DNA from: Fortiea sp. LEGE XX443 | GTDB taxonomy: Bacteria > Cyanobacteriota > Cyanobacteriia > Cyanobacteriales > Nostocaceae | Direction: 5' to 3' | Length of the DNA stretch: 55,171 nt | Assembly: GCF_015206815.1 (NCBI RefSeq) | Contig: NZ_JADEXZ010000036.1 | Span: 1-55,171 of the forward strand | In this document: piece after piece, positions 1-9,607 of the stretch | Numbering within the stretch: the first letter of the stretch is position 1 | Layout of the letters: each line of letters starts with the position of its first letter | Position numbers and translations under genes: made by a program | The notes under the pieces: model-generated | Told to the model about the DNA's origin: nothing | Seen by the model: only the letters and a program-made list of their open reading frames with translations | Databases searched by the model: none

Positions 1-54
1 TGTTGGATGAGGATCTCTTGCCAAATGTTTAAGAATTTGTAATTCTACATCCAT
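1..54 (-). CDS. Transposase N-terminus, probably IS701-like (cut by window edge)
   Basis: An open frame begins at an ATG on the minus strand (52-54) and runs off the left edge. It encodes MDVELQILKHLARDPHPT. I recognise this as resembling the beginning of IS701/IS4-type DDE transposases that are common in Nostoc genomes, but only 18 codons are visible. No terminal inverted repeat could be recognised in the 160 bases between it and the next gene. The call rests on resemblance of a short N-terminus and is tentative. Confidence 0.4.
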   Translation of the reverse strand, partial: MDVELQILKHLARDPHPT

Positions 55-214
55 TGCCCTACTTTCCTTCCAGAGTTTTTTCTTTTCATCCTTTTATTCA
101 GAATACTCGGAAAGTGACAGAAGAGGGGTATAGCCGTAGTCACTGAGCTTAGGACAGTGTTGATGACTCAAAGCCTTATAGTTACTGGTTTTATACTCAG
201 CACTCAGCACTTTG

Positions 215-1324
215 CTATAAAGTAGCTTGTTCAACTGCACGGATGGAAAGCACAACAGCTTGAGCAGCGCGATCGCTCATGAGTTTCTCTTGGTCGTATC
301 CTAGTACAAGTTCCCACCCATCACGCGGATACTGTTCTGCTAAAGGCAAAGCTACACTATCCAACATCCATTGACCGTGACGTTCATCTTCTTTGATGTG
401 CAGTGCCCAATAACCCATCGCTGCTTCTGACAGTTGCAGTCGTTGCGCCGCAGCTAAATAGTTTCTGTAAGCCGCCGGGCCAGCCACTTCAAAATAAGTT
501 AATGCGCCGCTGTAACGCAGAAAATAACGTTTGCGTTCCGTCGTTAAAAAGTTTTGATTAGCGCCAGCCAACACTTCCCAAGGCACTAAATCAAAGTATC
601 CTTCTGGTTCAGTATTCATGCCAAACTCGGCTAACATTTGGGCAAAAAATGTCGAGTGCTTGCGAGATAAACGCCCATTGCCGTATTCTTCTAGCAGTAC
701 CCGCACTAACGTACACTGCACCTCATTCGCCGCACCACCCAAAATCCGCGACAGACGACTACCTTCGACTAAACCATCAAAAGAAGCGATCGCTAATAAG
801 TGACGATAACCAACTTCGCTCATTTGCTCCCGGATGTAGCGACTTTCTGATGACAACGGCGGATCTAAATCGGCGGTAGCGCGTTCAATTAGTGCTTGTT
901 TGACATTTAATTTTTGCAATGCCGGGACATCAATTTGTGCTAATTCCCAATCTTGCCAAGCAGCTTCAATTTGGTTACGGCAGCAACTCAAATAAAGCGA
1001 TCGCTCGTTTGTGTAATGGCGTAAATCGTCGTACCAAAATAGCTTCAGCCGATTAATCCAATAAAGTATGCGCTGAAGAAACAGATGAGCGTGATCTTCA
1101 CCATAGCCGTTTTGATAAGCAGCATCAATTGCTGTAGAGAGCGTTTGTTCAAACTCTCTGGCTTTTGCTGCTTCCTGATGTAGTTGATTGTCTAAATCGT
1201 CTATTGCCAGTAATTCTAAAAATTGCTGTTCAGCACGTTCATACTGCGTAGCTGTTTTTTCCTTTGGTTGTATAGTCTTTGCTACTTGCTCAAAGTTAGA
1301 TGAGGTAACTAAATTACTTTGCAT
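215..1324 (-). CDS. Iron-containing redox enzyme family protein (haem-oxygenase-like fold)
   Basis: 369-residue, mostly helical soluble protein without signal peptide. The C-terminal half has the look of the haem-oxygenase-like di-iron oxidase (HDO) superfamily. A helix near residues 310-325 carries the metal-ligand-like run HIKEDERHGQWML, and Glu/His-containing helices precede it. Known members perform non-haem-iron oxidations or decarboxylations, such as UndA and CADD; the substrate here cannot be told. The ATG at 1322-1324 is the start. It lies downstream of ftsI on the same strand, 175 bases away, so it may be a separate unit. The family is inferred from motif style, not from a search. 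Confidence 0.6.
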   Translation of the reverse strand: MQSNLVTSSNFEQVAKTIQPKEKTATQYERAEQQFLELLAIDDLDNQLHQEAAKAREFEQTLSTAIDAAYQNGYGEDHAHLFLQRILYWINRLKLFWYDDLRHYTNERSLYLSCCRNQIEAAWQDWELAQIDVPALQKLNVKQALIERATADLDPPLSSESRYIREQMSEVGYRHLLAIASFDGLVEGSRLSRILGGAANEVQCTLVRVLLEEYGNGRLSRKHSTFFAQMLAEFGMNTEPEGYFDLVPWEVLAGANQNFLTTERKRYFLRYSGALTYFEVAGPAAYRNYLAAAQRLQLSEAAMGYWALHIKEDERHGQWMLDSVALPLAEQYPRDGWELVLGYDQEKLMSDRAAQAVVLSIRAVEQATL

Positions 1325-1499
1325 GGAATCTTAGATAGCTTTGCCAAAGAGTGAAACTGGTTTCATCTCTAATATCTAAATTTCCACACTTGTAGCTTTC
1401 TTAACCTCTTTCCCTGGTTATAAAGAAATATTAAATCGAAAGGAGCAGAAGTTTCTCTAGTCATTAGTTCTTCTCCCCCCTGTTTCTCTCTCCCTTCTA

Positions 1500-3338
1500 C
1501 TAGCGTGGTGTTTCTGCTGCGGAATTTGCTTGTGGTGGTGGAAGTTGTTCTAGAGGAATCAGTGTTTCCATCACCGATTTGACAATTGGTGCAGCAACAG
1601 TAGAACCATAGGCGTTTTCTCCCTTCGGCTCATCAACTATTGCCAAAATCACATAGCGGGGAGCTTCTACTGGCAAAACTGCTACAAAGCTGGTGATTCT
1701 AGCACCAGGGATATAACCACCGTTGGGACTAGCTTTTTGGGCTGTACCTGTTTTACCCCCAATACGATATCCGGCAATTTTTGAAGGTTTACCAGTACCT
1801 TCAGACACAACTGTTTCCATCATTTCTACAACTTTTTGGGTAGTTTTAGTTGAAAAAATTTGGCGTGGTGCAGGGAGGGTTGGTGAATAATGTATTTTCC
1901 CTTTGCTATCAACTAACCCCCGGACTACATGGGGTGTAACCAATTTTCCACCATTGGCTAAAGCTCCGTGCAGTTGTACTAGTTGTAATGGTGTGAGGGA
2001 AAAACCTTGTCCAAAAGATGCAGTTGCTGGTTCAATTGGAGAGGAAATAAATTTTTGTTGACTTTTCAGCGAACCGCTAACTCCAAAAGGCAAATCTGTT
2101 TCTAAGGGTTGCCCTAAACCCATACGTTCTAACCAAGTGTGGTAGAGCGAAGGGCGCATTTTTTGGATGATTTTCACCATCCCAATGTTGCTAGAATTTT
2201 GCAGAATCTGAGCAATATTAATCCGCCCATAACCATTGCGTTGAGCATTTTTAATTACGCGGTCAGCAACTTTAATAAAACCAGGGTCATTAAAAGTATC
2301 ATCTGGTTTAATTGCACCATTTTCTAATGCGATCGCCACATTTAATGGTTTGAACGTTGAGCCTGGTTCATAAAGATCAGCCACTGTCCAGTTTTTAAAC
2401 AGGTCAATCTTGGCTTTGCCGTATTCATTCGGGTTATAAGTAGGCTGAGAAACTAGCGTTAGTAAGGAACCGTCTAACGCATCCATGACAATTACAGCTC
2501 CACGTTTAGCCTGAAACTTTTCCACCTGGGCTTTGAGAGCCAGACGAGCAGCGCGTTGTAGACGGGTATCAATAGTTAGTTGTAGTCGTAAGTCATCAGC
2601 ATGGAGAAAACCTTCAGGAGCATTATCTGGCTTTAATTCGCCCTTGGCAGTTTGCATTAACCGCACCTTCTGCACAGAACGTTCTAGCAGTTTATCTTGA
2701 CTGTATTCCACACCTGCTTGACCACGACGCTCAAGATCGACATAGCCAACTACATCGGATGTCGCATCTGATTGCGGATATAATCGGGAGTATTTTGGAT
2801 TTAATTCTAAGCCATTTAAGCGCAATGCAATCACGCGATCGGCAATTTCTTCTGGTAGCGCCGGAATAATCATAATTCCACTTTTGCGGCTTTGAAAAGA
2901 TTTGACTAAATCAGCCGCATTTTTATCGATGATTGGTGCTAACTTTTCGGCTATTTCTTCATTAGATTTATCAAACAGCTTAGGATGGGCATAAACAGTA
3001 TACACAGGACGGTCAATAGCCAAGACATTGGCATTGCGATCGGTTACTAAGCGACGAGACATAAAAGGACGCAAGCTCACCATTTGCTGATTGCGAGCTT
3101 TTTGGGTTAGTTTTTGTCCTTGAAGAATTTGTAAGTTATATAAGTTAACAGCTAAACCTAATCCTGCTGCTATTAAAATAGCCCACACTATCAAGAGCCG
3201 AATTTTGCTACTTTGGATGGTTTCTTGAGCGTTGGGGGTTACTGTTCCCATAAACCTTTGTCGGGAAACCCTCTGTCGCTTTGTAACTGCTGGATTCCTG
3301 GAATTTCGGAATTTTAATCTACTTGATGACTTCTGCAT
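1500..3338 (-). CDS. ftsI: Peptidoglycan D,D-transpeptidase FtsI (PBP3, class B PBP)
   Basis: 612-residue class B penicillin-binding protein that cross-links septal peptidoglycan in the divisome. It has a short basic cytoplasmic tail, one membrane segment at about residues 46-70, a PBP dimerisation domain (about 85-230) and a C-terminal transpeptidase domain. All three catalytic boxes are intact: SxxK as STFK with nucleophile Ser327, SxN as SSN at 382-384, and KTG at 529-531. The length is normal for cyanobacterial FtsI. The upstream gene (3399-4031) is a single-span FtsL-like protein 60 bases away, matching the usual ftsL-ftsI order, so the two are probably co-transcribed. The C-terminal tail is proline-rich. 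Confidence 0.93.
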   Translation of the reverse strand: MQKSSSRLKFRNSRNPAVTKRQRVSRQRFMGTVTPNAQETIQSSKIRLLIVWAILIAAGLGLAVNLYNLQILQGQKLTQKARNQQMVSLRPFMSRRLVTDRNANVLAIDRPVYTVYAHPKLFDKSNEEIAEKLAPIIDKNAADLVKSFQSRKSGIMIIPALPEEIADRVIALRLNGLELNPKYSRLYPQSDATSDVVGYVDLERRGQAGVEYSQDKLLERSVQKVRLMQTAKGELKPDNAPEGFLHADDLRLQLTIDTRLQRAARLALKAQVEKFQAKRGAVIVMDALDGSLLTLVSQPTYNPNEYGKAKIDLFKNWTVADLYEPGSTFKPLNVAIALENGAIKPDDTFNDPGFIKVADRVIKNAQRNGYGRINIAQILQNSSNIGMVKIIQKMRPSLYHTWLERMGLGQPLETDLPFGVSGSLKSQQKFISSPIEPATASFGQGFSLTPLQLVQLHGALANGGKLVTPHVVRGLVDSKGKIHYSPTLPAPRQIFSTKTTQKVVEMMETVVSEGTGKPSKIAGYRIGGKTGTAQKASPNGGYIPGARITSFVAVLPVEAPRYVILAIVDEPKGENAYGSTVAAPIVKSVMETLIPLEQLPPPQANSAAETPR

Positions 3339-3398
3339 CGGCTGCGTCCTTTGTGATTTGTCATTTGTCTTTTGAAAATGACTAAATGACTATTGCCC

Positions 3399-4031
3399 TT
3401 AATATCCCAATGGTGAGGAAGTTGGCTGTCGTGTTGGAGATAATGGTGTTGTGCCAGATGGCGTAGAACTGGGGGGATTAGATGCTGAAGGTAAGAAAAT
3501 CGTCTTATCGGGCGCAGGTGATACCAATCCCGCACTTGGTTGTTCTGCTTCTTCAGCCATTTTGTTTTTTAGCATGGCGTTGGTTGTTGTTAATTGTCGC
3601 TCATTGCGTTGCAGGTTTTGCAAGCGGCGGAAATCTTGATTCCACATTTCTTGGGAATAGACTGTCCAACCATAAACTACGAGAGCCATTGCAACTAACA
3701 GAAATGTCACAATAGAGGAATAACGATGAACAGTGTACAATCGCAGCAACCAATGAGGTAAAGCTTCAGCAGTAGGCACAATAGGCAAATTCAAAGAACC
3801 TGACTTAGCCTTCTTGGATTGATTTCGGCTCTGAGAAACTTTTGGTTGAGCTAATTCTTGTAACCTGTTGCTTGCAGAACGTCGCTGACGTTTAGGCGAT
3901 ACCACTGAAAATTGATCTGGAAGTGTAGATGCACTTCGACTTGCGGAGCGCCGCCTCCTCACGGTTGAGTTGGAATTTTGCCAGAACCATGTACTGGGTG
4001 CAGACACAGCTGATTTACGAGCAGCAGCCAT
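3399..4031 (-). CDS. FtsL-like bitopic cell-division protein candidate
   Basis: 210-residue protein with a long basic, serine/arginine-rich cytoplasmic N-terminus (1-115), a single membrane helix at about 116-137 (YSSIVTFLLVAMALVVYGW) and a short periplasmic segment. That segment is helix-prone with leucine spacing (FRRLQNLQRNERQLTTTNAMLKNKM) and is followed by a disordered Pro/Ser/Thr tail. This architecture and the position directly upstream of ftsI are those of FtsL, which pairs with FtsB and FtsQ. Sequence alone is too divergent to prove it. Typical FtsL proteins are about 100 residues; the extra length is low-complexity sequence at both ends. Confidence 0.55.
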   Translation of the reverse strand: MAAARKSAVSAPSTWFWQNSNSTVRRRRSASRSASTLPDQFSVVSPKRQRRSASNRLQELAQPKVSQSRNQSKKAKSGSLNLPIVPTAEALPHWLLRLYTVHRYSSIVTFLLVAMALVVYGWTVYSQEMWNQDFRRLQNLQRNERQLTTTNAMLKNKMAEEAEQPSAGLVSPAPDKTIFLPSASNPPSSTPSGTTPLSPTRQPTSSPLGY

Positions 4032-4470
4032 AAATTTTCTTGGATAGGAAATACTGTATTTTAGTCTGTTTATTTAATTTTGCTCAGGTTAGAATTGCCT
4101 TTTTTGCGATTTTCATGAGCATAGCTCAAACTTTAGACCTTGTTAGAAGTTTTTTAGGTAGCTAGATCAATATTTGTCTCACTTGAGTATTGCAATAGTT
4201 ACAATTAGTGATTAACTCTTGGATAACTTGATATTTTAAATAGTGCATCTCAGTCTGGCAATACAAGACAAAAAGCAGCAAGTCAGCGCGATCGCCTGAT
4301 CATCTTTGGCATGGTAAAGTCTGAAACAGAATAACTCAATCAATAATAATCAGCCCTAGGTAGTGTTTTTAAATATGTTATGGATAGGTCTTTAAAAATT
4401 TAGCAATAAATAGGTTATCGTATTCAAAAGGCACGAACTTTTGATTGCCACGATTGGTGAAAGAGGAGTT
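4032..4470. other. Intergenic region between divergent genes, no gene seen
   Basis: 439 bases between the FtsL-like gene (minus) and the small lipoprotein gene (plus). It is AT-rich, has one HIP1 site (GCGATCGC) near 4289, and must hold the promoter of the ftsL-like/ftsI unit and of the lipoprotein gene. No open frame with a convincing start, no tRNA-like fold and no clear tandem repeat was found. Confidence 0.5.
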
Positions 4471-4671
4471 ATGAAAACAAAAATCTTTGGATTAGCTGTA
4501 ATGTTAAGTTTGGCAGCAGTTCTGGGAGCATGTGAAGGTGGTACTAATACAACCAGTCCTACAACTTCACCAGCTGCTACAGGCGAACCCTCAGATACTG
4601 GATCTACACCCACCACTACTACACCAGCTGTTACTACTTCACCCACTGCAAGTCCAACTACAACACCCTAG
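4471..4671 (+). CDS. Small Thr/Pro/Ser-rich lipoprotein
   Basis: 66-residue precursor. The ATG at 4471 is preferred over an upstream TTG at 4441 because AAAGAGGAG lies just ahead of it and the signal peptide then starts correctly. The signal peptide ends in the lipobox LGAC, with the lipidated Cys at residue 21. The mature part is about 45 residues of Thr, Pro, Ser and Gly, an extended unstructured tether. Such tiny lipoproteins are frequent in Nostocales genomes and have no assigned function. The gene stands alone, followed by tandem A-rich heptamer repeats. Confidence 0.7.
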   Translation: MKTKIFGLAVMLSLAAVLGACEGGTNTTSPTTSPAATGEPSDTGSTPTTTTPAVTTSPTASPTTTP

Positions 4672-5182
4672 TACAATAAGGCAAAAGTAAAAAGGCAAAA
4701 GTAAAAAGAAAGAGTACTGATACCGCAAGCTTTTTACCCATTTCAAATAGTCTGCTTATTTCCGCCAAGCTGTACTAGTTTTTGGTATTAGATTCAGTTT
4801 TAAGCAAGCGTTTGGTATTGAGCTTCACTACAATTGCTTGAGTTAATGAGTAACAAGAGAGAACCTTCGTATTCTTAAGAGAGTAGATACCACACTCAAG
4901 CAAACTTCAGATATCTGTCAGGGTAAGACAGTTGTTATATTAGGACACTTGTAATGTCGGATTATACCGCAAGCAAGTGTCCATTTGAATTTGTAGCCTG
5001 ATATTGTCAATCAATAATTTAGACAGATAAGTTTTTGGTTCATCTCTGCACTGTTTTGTGAGCCTTAAAAGCCGGATGACCAATATTTCAACACAAAAAA
5101 GAGAAGAAATCGAAATTAGATGGCAAGATTTGATTAGTATTTCTTTTATTTACCTGCTTAATTTTAACTTTAGGGTGGTGAG
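4672..5182. other. Intergenic region with A-rich tandem repeat and a 40-nt hairpin
   Basis: 511 bases without a convincing gene. Starting near 4679 there are tandem copies of the unit GGCAAAAGTAAAAA, of the short-repeat type scattered in Nostoc genomes. At 4943-4982 a 9-bp inverted repeat (GGACACTTG / CAAGTGTCC) encloses a smaller CGG/CCG stem and could fold as RNA or be a small mobile-element relic. The last 100 bases serve as leader of the next gene. Confidence 0.5.
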
Positions 5183-5515
5183 ATGGGGAAAGGAAAATCG
5201 GCAAAGCGAATAATGTTTGGAATTTTAAGTATTACTACGACTATTGGTGTGTGGTTAATTAGCCATTGGGGATCTGCCGTCATGGCCTTACCACCACCAG
5301 AAGACATACCAGAGGAGATATTGCGGACAGAAATAATTATAGATGCGCGATCGCCCATTGATGGCAAACCTGTCAGCGCTGCCGAGTACGCAGAACTACA
5401 AGCACAACTGCAAATTGCTCCACCACCAGAATTAAACACTAAACTGCGGCAAACCGTCTTTCTGTTACGCATCCGTAAAGCCCTGCTCCAGTTTTTCCCA
5501 TTCCTAGGCATTTAG
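5183..5515 (+). CDS. Conserved hypothetical exported or membrane-anchored protein
   Basis: 110-residue protein starting at an ATG preceded by GGTGGTGAG. A hydrophobic N-terminal segment (about residues 9-35) ends in an AxA-like region before a Pro-rich stretch (ALPPPEDIPEEILRTEI), consistent with a signal peptide or anchor. The rest is a small helical domain (about 55-100, with AAEYAELQAQLQIAPPP) ending in a hydrophobic tail. I do not recognise a named domain; it looks like a cyanobacteria-restricted family. It is encoded 172 bases upstream of glgB on the same strand, but no functional link can be inferred. Confidence 0.65.
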   Translation: MGKGKSAKRIMFGILSITTTIGVWLISHWGSAVMALPPPEDIPEEILRTEIIIDARSPIDGKPVSAAEYAELQAQLQIAPPPELNTKLRQTVFLLRIRKALLQFFPFLGI

Positions 5516-5687
5516 TCAGAAGGCAAGAGAATAAAGCTTCATACTTCACACTTCATACTTCATATCGCCCTCGTCCCCATCTGATGTACTATAACGGTGG
5601 CGATAAATTGCAAATAAATGTAAAGAATATATATAGATATTACAAAAGTCAGTTTAGTTAATCACTTTATTCAACATAGGTAGCTTC

Positions 5688-7982
5688 ATGTCCATAGCCA
5701 CGATCGCTCAGGAACAGGTTGACCGCATAGTTTGGAATCAGCATGATGATCCGTTTGAAATACTTGGTTCTCATGCCATAGAACAAAATGGTAAAAAGGT
5801 GTGGGCTGTGCGTGCCTATCTGCCAAATGCAAGTGCAGCCTGGGTAATCGTTCCCGAAGAACGAAAAGAATACCCAATGCAAGCCGTACATCATCCCCAT
5901 TTTTTTGAATGTACGATTGAAACCCCAGAACTAGCCAACTATCAGTTACGGATTAAAGAAGGAGAACATGAACGAGTCACCTATGACCCTTATGCTTTCC
6001 GTTCTCCCCATCTGACAGAATTTGATTTACATTTGTTTGCAGAAGGCAACCATCATAGAATTTACGAAAAACTAGGAGCGCACCCCACAGAAATCGACGG
6101 TGTGAAGGGTGTTTATTTTGCTGTTTGGGCCCCCAACGCCCGTAACGTTTCGATTTTGGGAGATTTTAACCTTTGGGACGGGCGCAAACATCAGATGCGT
6201 AAAGGCCCTACAGGTGTTTGGGAATTATTCATTCCTGAAGTTGGAGTGGGGGAACATTACAAATATGAAATCAAAAATTTTGAAGGACACATTTACGAAA
6301 AATCTGACCCCTTCGCTTTTCAACAAGAACCCCGCCCCAAAACAGCATCCATCGTTACTAATTTAAGTTCCTATCAGTGGAATGACGAAGACTGGATGGA
6401 CAAGCGTCGTCACACAGACCCCCTTACCCAACCCGTCTCCGTTTACGAAGTACACCTAGGTTCTTGGTTACATGCCTCCAGTGCTGAACCTCCTAAATTA
6501 CCTAATGGTGAAACTGAGCCTGTAGTTATTGTTTCTGAACTTAAACCGGATGCACGCTTTCTAACTTATCGGGAATTGGCAGACCGACTCATTCCCTATG
6601 TTAAAGATTTAGGATACACCCACGTAGAATTGTTACCAATTGCCGAGCATCCCTTTGATGGGTCTTGGGGTTATCAAGTCACTGGCTACTATGCACCCAC
6701 CTCTCGTTTTGGTAGCGCCGAAGATTTCATGTATTTTGTTGACCAATGTCACCAAAATGATATCGGTGTAATTGTTGATTGGGTTCCTGGCCATTTCCCT
6801 AAAGATGGGCATGGTTTAGCTTTCTTTGATGGCACTCACTTGTATGAACATGCAGACCCCCGCAAAGGTGAACATAAAGAATGGGGAACGCTGGTATTTA
6901 ACTACAATCGCAACGAAGTCAGGAATTTTTTAGCCTCAAATGCCCTCTTCTGGTTTGACAGATACCACATAGATGGCATTCGTGTAGATGCTGTAGCTTC
7001 CATGCTGTATCTTGACTATTGCCGTAAAGAAGGTGAATGGTTAACTAACCAATACGGTGGTAGAGAAAACTTAGAAGCGGCAGATTTCTTACGTCAAGTA
7101 AATCACCTAATTTTTAGTTATTTTCCTGGTGTACTTTCCATTGCAGAAGAGTCAACTTCTTGGCCGATGGTTTCTTGGCCTACCTACACAGGTGGTTTGG
7201 GTTTTAACTTGAAATGGAACATGGGCTGGATGCACGACATGTTGGATTACTTCAGCATGGATCCTTGGTTCCGTCAGTTCCATCAAAATAATATTACCTT
7301 CAGCATGTGGTACAACCACAGCGAAAACTTCATGCTGGCTTTGTCTCACGACGAAGTTGTGCATGGTAAGAGCAACATCATTGGTAAAATGCCCGGCGAT
7401 AGATGGCAGAAAATGGCCAATGTGCGCTGTTTATTTACCTACATGTTTGCTCACCCAGGCAAGAAAACCATGTTTATGAGCATGGAATTTGGGCAATGGA
7501 GTGAGTGGAATGTTTGGGCGGATTTGGAGTGGCAATTATTACAGCATGAACCACACCAACAATTGAAAAAGTTCTTCCAAGAACTCAACCAACTTTACCG
7601 CTCTGAACCATGTTTATACACCTTAGATTTTGCCAGAGAAGGGTTTGAGTGGATTGATTGTAGCGACAACCGTCATAGTGTTGTTTCCTTCCTCCGCCGA
7701 GATAAGGATTCTGGCAATTTCATCATAGTGATTTGTAACTTCACACCCCAACCCCATTCCCACTATCGCATCGGTGTCCCAGAAAAAGGATTTTATACCG
7801 AGTTGTTCAACAGCGATGCTCGTCAGTATGGCGGCAGCAACATGGGTAACTTAGGCGGTAAGTGGACAGATGATTGGTCAATGCACAATCGTCCTTATTC
7901 CCTGGATTTATGTCTACCACCTTTGGGCGTGTTGATGTTCAAATTGGATCAAAAAAAGACATCTGAGGTATTGGAAGGTTAA
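5688..7982 (+). CDS. glgB: 1,4-alpha-glucan branching enzyme GlgB
   Basis: 764-residue GH13 enzyme that transfers alpha-1,4 glucan segments to make alpha-1,6 branches in glycogen, the cyanobacterial carbon store. It has N-terminal beta-sandwich (N1 plus CBM48) modules over about the first 230 residues, a (beta/alpha)8 barrel and a C-terminal beta domain. Catalytic residues by position and motif are nucleophile Asp434 (GIRVDAV), acid/base Glu487 (SIAEES) and transition-state Asp555 ([10 protein letters not shown]). The length is full. It converges on trmFO, and a hairpin at 7991-8014 can terminate both genes. Confidence 0.97.
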   Translation: MSIATIAQEQVDRIVWNQHDDPFEILGSHAIEQNGKKVWAVRAYLPNASAAWVIVPEERKEYPMQAVHHPHFFECTIETPELANYQLRIKEGEHERVTYDPYAFRSPHLTEFDLHLFAEGNHHRIYEKLGAHPTEIDGVKGVYFAVWAPNARNVSILGDFNLWDGRKHQMRKGPTGVWELFIPEVGVGEHYKYEIKNFEGHIYEKSDPFAFQQEPRPKTASIVTNLSSYQWNDEDWMDKRRHTDPLTQPVSVYEVHLGSWLHASSAEPPKLPNGETEPVVIVSELKPDARFLTYRELADRLIPYVKDLGYTHVELLPIAEHPFDGSWGYQVTGYYAPTSRFGSAEDFMYFVDQCHQNDIGVIVDWVPGHFPKDGHGLAFFDGTHLYEHADPRKGEHKEWGTLVFNYNRNEVRNFLASNALFWFDRYHIDGIRVDAVASMLYLDYCRKEGEWLTNQYGGRENLEAADFLRQVNHLIFSYFPGVLSIAEESTSWPMVSWPTYTGGLGFNLKWNMGWMHDMLDYFSMDPWFRQFHQNNITFSMWYNHSENFMLALSHDEVVHGKSNIIGKMPGDRWQKMANVRCLFTYMFAHPGKKTMFMSMEFGQWSEWNVWADLEWQLLQHEPHQQLKKFFQELNQLYRSEPCLYTLDFAREGFEWIDCSDNRHSVVSFLRRDKDSGNFIIVICNFTPQPHSHYRIGVPEKGFYTELFNSDARQYGGSNMGNLGGKWTDDWSMHNRPYSLDLCLPPLGVLMFKLDQKKTSEVLEG

Positions 7983-7990
7983 TTGAAAAC

Positions 7991-8014
7991 CTAGGGTGGG
8001 CGTTGCCCACCTAG
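7991..8014. terminator. Bidirectional hairpin between glgB and trmFO
   Basis: GTGGGC (7996-8001) pairs with GCCCAC (8005-8010), and flanking CTAG arms extend the stem with one bulged base. It sits 9 bases past the glgB stop and 15 bases before the trmFO stop, in convergent orientation. There is no T-run, so it may act as a shared hairpin or RNA-stability element rather than a canonical intrinsic terminator. The same GGGTGGGC core recurs at 44314-44345. Confidence 0.55.
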
Positions 8015-8028
8015 TCCTTGCCAAAACA

Positions 8029-9354
8029 TTAAAAATTGGCACTAATTAGGGATTTCCAGTTTGCTAAGTCAGCCAGAGAGCGATCGCGGTAACGTCCGTA
8101 ACGCTCCTGTTTACTCTTAATTTTTACACCTAAATCTGGCAAAATCCCAAAATTGGGCGGCATTGGTTGGAAATGTTTGGGCGAAGCCGAACTAATAAAT
8201 TCTAATAGCGCCCCTAGCATTGTTGTGGCTGGTAAAATCAATGGTTCTTTACCCAAAGCCAGCCGTGCTGCATTAGTTCCCGCCAGCCAACCACCGGCGG
8301 CGGCGGCGGTGTAGCCTTCCGTCCCAATTAACTGTCCAGCGGCTAATAAGGTGGGACGTTGCTTAAATTGTAAAGTCGGCTGCATGAGTTGAGGCGCGTT
8401 GATAAAGGTGTTGCGGTGCATGACTCCCAGACGCACAAATTCTGCTTTTTCTAAACCGGGGATGAGTTGGAAGATGCGCTTTTGTTCACCCCAACGCAGG
8501 TTAGTTTGAAAGCCTACCATATTCCAAAGTTGACCGGCTTTATCTTCTTGTCGCAACTGCACCACAGCGTAGGGACGCTCCCCCGTACGACTATCAGACA
8601 ATCCCACTGGCTTTAAGGGGCCGTAGCGCATGGTATCTTCTCCCCGTTGCGCTTGTTCTTCAATGGGTAAACAAGCTTCAAAAAATTTCGCCGTTTCTCG
8701 TTCAAAGTCTTTGAGTTCTGTTTGTTCAGCTTGGCAAAGTTCTGTCCAAAACCGCAAATACTGCTCCTTATTCATCGGACAGTTGAGATAGGCGGCTTCA
8801 CCTTTGTCGTAGCGCGATGCCATAAAGGCAATATCACGGTTAATCGAGTCTCCCACAACAATTGGACTCGCCGCATCAAAAAAGCTCATGTATTCCATCC
8901 CGGTGAAGCGGCGCAAGTCTTCTGCTAAGTCGGGACTAGTTAACGGCCCAGTTGCCAATACTACAATTCCTTCAGGGATGGCGTTTACCTCACCACGCCG
9001 AAATTCCACTAAAGGATGGTTAGATAAAGCTTCCGTCAAGTCTTGGCTAAATTGGCCTCTATCTACTGCCAACGCCCCACCAGCCGGAACCGCGTGTTCA
9101 TCGGCTTTAGATATGACAACAGAACTTAATTGTCGCAGTTCTTCGTGCAGTAATCCAGTCGCGCGATCGCTGGCCATTGCCCCAAAGGAATTACTACATA
9201 CTAACTCTGCTAAATGTTCTGTATGATGGGCAGGGCTAAAACGCTTAGGACGCATCTCATGAAAAATTACAGGTACTCCCGCCTGGGCGATTTGCCATGC
9301 GGCTTCTGTACCAGCTAATCCACCTCCAATTACTTGTATCGGTTGTTGTTCCAT
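8029..9354 (-). CDS. trmFO: TrmFO, folate/FAD-dependent tRNA m5U54 methyltransferase
   Basis: 441 residues from the ATG at 9352-9354; an upstream in-frame TTG at 9360 would add two residues and is less likely. The enzyme methylates U54 of the tRNA T-loop using methylenetetrahydrofolate and FADH2. It has an N-terminal FAD-binding GxGxxG-type motif ([12 protein letters not shown]), the family signatures [17 protein letters not shown] and [12 protein letters not shown], and a C-terminal [18 protein letters not shown] segment. It resembles GidA but is the short TrmFO form. It converges on glgB. Upstream is the small gene at 9373. Confidence 0.95.
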   Translation of the reverse strand: MEQQPIQVIGGGLAGTEAAWQIAQAGVPVIFHEMRPKRFSPAHHTEHLAELVCSNSFGAMASDRATGLLHEELRQLSSVVISKADEHAVPAGGALAVDRGQFSQDLTEALSNHPLVEFRRGEVNAIPEGIVVLATGPLTSPDLAEDLRRFTGMEYMSFFDAASPIVVGDSINRDIAFMASRYDKGEAAYLNCPMNKEQYLRFWTELCQAEQTELKDFERETAKFFEACLPIEEQAQRGEDTMRYGPLKPVGLSDSRTGERPYAVVQLRQEDKAGQLWNMVGFQTNLRWGEQKRIFQLIPGLEKAEFVRLGVMHRNTFINAPQLMQPTLQFKQRPTLLAAGQLIGTEGYTAAAAGGWLAGTNAARLALGKEPLILPATTMLGALLEFISSASPKHFQPMPPNFGILPDLGVKIKSKQERYGRYRDRSLADLANWKSLISANF

Positions 9355-9372
9355 AATCAAATTTGTAATGTA

Positions 9373-9597
9373 TTAGTTCGTTATGTATAATTCAGGGTGG
9401 GTTATTGGCAACTCCCAAGATGCGGGGATGGTGTACATGCCTGCCGGATAAGGTGACACCCACGAGTTAGGATGATGTCCTGGCAATACAATTTTGACTC
9501 TACTCTCAGACACCCACAAAACATTGTAGATGTAACCGCGAAAGTAGATTTGCTTTCCACTTGTTAAATTATTCTTGCTTGCTTGCTTCATTGCCAT
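9373..9597 (-). CDS. Small conserved hypothetical protein
   Basis: 74 residues from the ATG at 9595-9597, which has AAAGGCAAG just ahead of it. The longer frame starting at 9666 would overlap the upstream acetyltransferase and is less likely. The protein is compact and aromatic/proline-rich (FRGYIYNVLWVSESRVKIVLPGHHP), probably a small beta domain. I recognise no family. The start lies 10 bases after the stop of the GNAT gene (9608), suggesting translational coupling with it. Confidence 0.5.
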   Translation of the reverse strand: MAMKQASKNNLTSGKQIYFRGYIYNVLWVSESRVKIVLPGHHPNSWVSPYPAGMYTIPASWELPITHPELYITN

Positions 9598-9607
9598 CTT
9601 GCCTTTA

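Noticed and set aside
4678-4712. Tandem A-rich repeats considered as a CRISPR fragment
   Set aside because: Units are about 14 bases with no spacers; typical Nostoc short tandem repeat.
5076-5210. Small plus-strand frame beginning MTNISTQKREEIEIRWQDL
   Set aside because: No ribosome-binding site, it overlaps the better supported gene at 5183, and has no recognised family.
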